Source: Mycolicibacterium llatzerense (lineage in GTDB: Bacteria; Actinomycetota; Actinomycetes; Mycobacteriales; Mycobacteriaceae). From it: a stretch of 54,192 bases of DNA. The stretch covers positions 1 through 54,192 of the forward strand of contig NZ_JXST01000042.1 in NCBI RefSeq assembly GCF_000878195.1, given 5' to 3'. Position 1 is the stretch's first letter. Each line of letters begins with the position of its first letter. Below are positions 52,480 through 54,192 of the stretch, one piece after another. A model generated the notes under the pieces. It was given only the letters and a program-made list of their open reading frames with translations. It was not told the DNA's origin and made no database searches. The position numbers and the translations under genes are program-made.

Positions 52480-54069
52480 TCAGAACGGTGGGGAGCTGTC
52501 GCCGTCGATGAGTCGTTCGGCGAGTTGGAGTTTGGCTTCGGGCGTCGATTCCGGCTCCAGCAGGTCGGCCCAATTGAGGGCGCGTTCACGGCGGGTGCGC
52601 CGGGTGCGGTCGTCGGTGCGGGTGCGGCGGCGGGTGGGCATCATGAGGTCGCGGCCGGGATGGTCGCTCGTGGTTGCCGCAGCTGATGGTGGTGGCGTCG
52701 GGGTCGGGAAGTGTCTGTCGGGGAACAGGATTCGGCTGCCGGGCACCGTGGTGTAAGTGTGTCCGGTGGGCGCGGTCCAGATGATGGTGCCGTCCGGGTG
52801 CTGGCGGGTACGCCATCCGGTAGGTCCGTTGTAGAAGGTCTTGACCAGGTGGTGCTTGCGGCACTTGGGGGTGAGGTTGCCTGGATGGGTCGCGCCGGCA
52901 GGCCACGGGATGGTGTGGTCGAGGTCGGAGTCGACAGCAGGGCGGTCGCAGCCGGGGTGCATGCACGTCATGTCCCGCATCCGGACGTAGTTGTCGAGTG
53001 CGGTCGACGGTCGGTAGTGCGGTTGTCCGTCGGCCGGAACCTGCGGTGGGATAACAGTTTTCACTGTGGCGCCGCGGGCGGCGAGGTCGGCCAGCAGGAC
53101 GGCGGGGATGACGGGGCCGCCGGCCAGGAATCCGATGGCAGTCTGGTCGACGACGGGCTCAGGTTCCGGCCGGGTTGCGAGCGCCTCCTCGACCGGGGTG
53201 TCCGGAGTGACTGGCGGGGTGGACTCTGGGGCGTCGAGTAGCGGATCACTCACCGGTTGCGGCTCGGCCTCAGCCAGCACATGAATGATGACCGCAGCGG
53301 CGCGGGGATCGGCGCCGGCGGCAGGGCAGTCGGGATTGGCGCAGTGGCAGGGCAGGCGGTCGCCGCGGGCAGCCAGGACGCCCAGCGCGTCGGCGCGCCG
53401 CTGGCCGAGGGGGCGCGGGTCGTCGTCGCAGACCTCGTGAGCCATGGCGGTGAGGGTGCGTTTGAGTAGTTCGGCGTCGGTGGCCAGCAGTAGGGCCCAG
53501 ACGGACGTGACGCCGGCTGGGTCGCCGGGCTTGCCGAACTCGACGTCGCGGCCGCGGACGGTGTTGCGGGTACGGCGGACTGCGGCAGGGTCGAACTTCT
53601 CGATCCAGCTGTCGATCTGCCGGATGGTGTCGGCTTTCGACAGCGGTCCCCAGTCGCGGGCGGAGCCGGCCATCGCGGTGTCGATGAGGGCGAGCGTTGC
53701 GGGGTCTTGCACGAGCTCGGTGTGCCAGCAGATCAGGGTGACCAACGCGAGTGACAGATCCCCACGGGCCAACAGTTCGCCGACGTGCGGGAGTCGGTCG
53801 CACAGCGTCAGGGCCAGTTGCATCTGGCTGGCGGCCTGCCACCGATTGATGGTCAGGGCGGCGCCGATCTCGCACGCCGCAGCATCCCAGCCGTCGCACG
53901 CCCACAGATCGCGGTCTTCGTAGTCGACGCAGCGGCGGTGAGTGAGTTCGGCGATGGCGGCCAATCGGCGGGCGGCGCTCTGGGCTTCGGCGCGCGTGGC
54001 ACTGGTCATCGTGTTGATCAGAGAAGCGTCGTCGGCTTCGCTGGTTTCGATCACCAGAAGTTCGTACAT
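52480..54069 (-). CDS. DUF222-HNH endonuclease protein (13E12-repeat family)
   Basis: The 529 residues have an N-terminal DUF222 helical domain (about 20-250; RRLAAIAELTHRR, ALTINRWQAASQMQLALTLCDRLP), an Ala/Pro/Glu-rich linker, and a C-terminal HNH nuclease domain (CMHPGCDRPAVDSDLDH...GNLTPKCRKHHLVKT, about 375-425) with the zinc cysteines and catalytic His. These are the 13E12-repeat proteins that occur in many copies in mycobacteria. The M. tuberculosis copies carry the attachment site of prophage phiRv1. Function is not settled. The start is taken as ATG 54069; a later Met (about residue 21) is possible. Confidence 0.85.
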   Translation of the reverse strand: MYELLVIETSEADDASLINTMTSATRAEAQSAARRLAAIAELTHRRCVDYEDRDLWACDGWDAAACEIGAALTINRWQAASQMQLALTLCDRLPHVGELLARGDLSLALVTLICWHTELVQDPATLALIDTAMAGSARDWGPLSKADTIRQIDSWIEKFDPAAVRRTRNTVRGRDVEFGKPGDPAGVTSVWALLLATDAELLKRTLTAMAHEVCDDDPRPLGQRRADALGVLAARGDRLPCHCANPDCPAAGADPRAAAVIIHVLAEAEPQPVSDPLLDAPESTPPVTPDTPVEEALATRPEPEPVVDQTAIGFLAGGPVIPAVLLADLAARGATVKTVIPPQVPADGQPHYRPSTALDNYVRMRDMTCMHPGCDRPAVDSDLDHTIPWPAGATHPGNLTPKCRKHHLVKTFYNGPTGWRTRQHPDGTIIWTAPTGHTYTTVPGSRILFPDRHFPTPTPPPSAAATTSDHPGRDLMMPTRRRTRTDDRTRRTRRERALNWADLLEPESTPEAKLQLAERLIDGDSSPPF

Positions 54070-54097
54070 ATGTACTGCTTATCTGCTTAATTGGACC

Positions 54098-54103
54098 TAT
54101 GCT
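54098..54103 (+). promoter_or_regulatory. -10 element (TATGCT), probable leaderless transposase start
   Basis: TATGCT ends 7 nt before ATG 54111. It overlaps a 14-bp dyad, ATGCTG and CAGCAT around GT (54099-54112), that could be an operator or part of the element's end. Confidence 0.4.
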
Positions 54104-54110
54104 GGTCAGC

Positions 54111-54192
54111 ATGGGTACTGCAGAGGGTGGGCCGGTCGGCGGGGTCGACTATCCGCGCACGTTCCAGGAGTTTCGGAGCTGGTTTCCCGATG
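54111..54192 (+). mobile_element. IS1595-family transposase, N-terminus, cut by window end
   Basis: Only 27 residues are visible. DYPRTFQEFRSWFPD resembles the entry to the zinc-ribbon domain of IS1595-family transposases (the pattern DYPxTFxEFxxWFPD, followed in full genes by CxxC). The rest, including the zinc ribbon and DDE catalytic domain, lies past the window. No inverted-repeat end could be confirmed between 54070 and 54110, so the left boundary is not defined. Confidence 0.6.

Overview
This is a high-GC actinobacterial chromosome segment, almost certainly from a mycobacterium of the Mycolicibacterium (rapid grower) type. The backbone rpiB-nei1-tRNAs-tig-clpP1-clpP2-clpX-korA-korB-mobA-rpf-(Rv2449c-like)-valS-folC-DUF4233-ndk-rne-rplU-rpmA-obg-proB-nadE follows the order of M. 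tuberculosis Rv2465c to Rv2438c, and several proteins match remembered M. tuberculosis counterparts along much of their length. No sequence search was run, so the species is not identified.

Layout. 1-3.2 kb: end of a membrane-anchored LpqN-like protein, rpiB, nei1 and a glycine/cysteine-tailed membrane protein. 3.2-6.3 kb: a compact NAD-salvage operon (PRPP-synthetase-like protein, NAMPT-like transferase, NrtR-like regulator) behind a 24-bp dyad. 6.4-9.4 kb: two small membrane proteins, a solitary AlkB-type hydroxylase and two divergent tRNA genes. 9.4-12.3 kb: tig and clpP1-clpP2. 12.3-17.5 kb: an accessory block of secreted proteins with an EmbR-type regulator, lying between clpP2 and clpX. 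17.8-25.2 kb: clpX, an fdhF-fdhD pair, and a sulfide/persulfide operon (CstB-like, thioredoxin, TauE) with two tandem CsoR/CstR-type operators. 25.2-30.7 kb: a dyad-rich spacer, korA-korB, mobA, a long AT-richer spacer and a minimal rpf. 30.8-35.7 kb: a hydrolase, an S9 peptidase, an Rv2449c-like reductase and a DUF937 protein. 35.7-47.5 kb: valS-folC-DUF4233, ndk, rne, rplU-rpmA, obg-proB. 47.6-54.2 kb: a PIG-L deacetylase with an FAD enzyme, a sirtuin divergent from nadE, a DUF222-HNH (13E12-type) protein, and the first codons of an IS1595-like transposase cut by the window end.

How the genes work together. Three themes stand out. First, NAD: the NAMPT operon recycles nicotinamide, nadE makes NAD and the adjacent sirtuin consumes it. 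Second, protein quality control: trigger factor, ClpP1P2 and ClpX, with a ClgR-like site before clpP1. Third, sulfur and redox: CstB-like persulfide oxidation, thioredoxin, a sulfite exporter and a ferredoxin-linked 2-oxoacid oxidoreductase. At least eight genes begin 6-7 nt after a TANNNT element, which suggests widespread leaderless transcription. The strongest candidates for new biology are the PRPP-synthetase-like/NAMPT-like/NrtR-like operon, whose first two genes resemble the phage NARP1 NAD-reconstitution pair, and the CstR-type operon.
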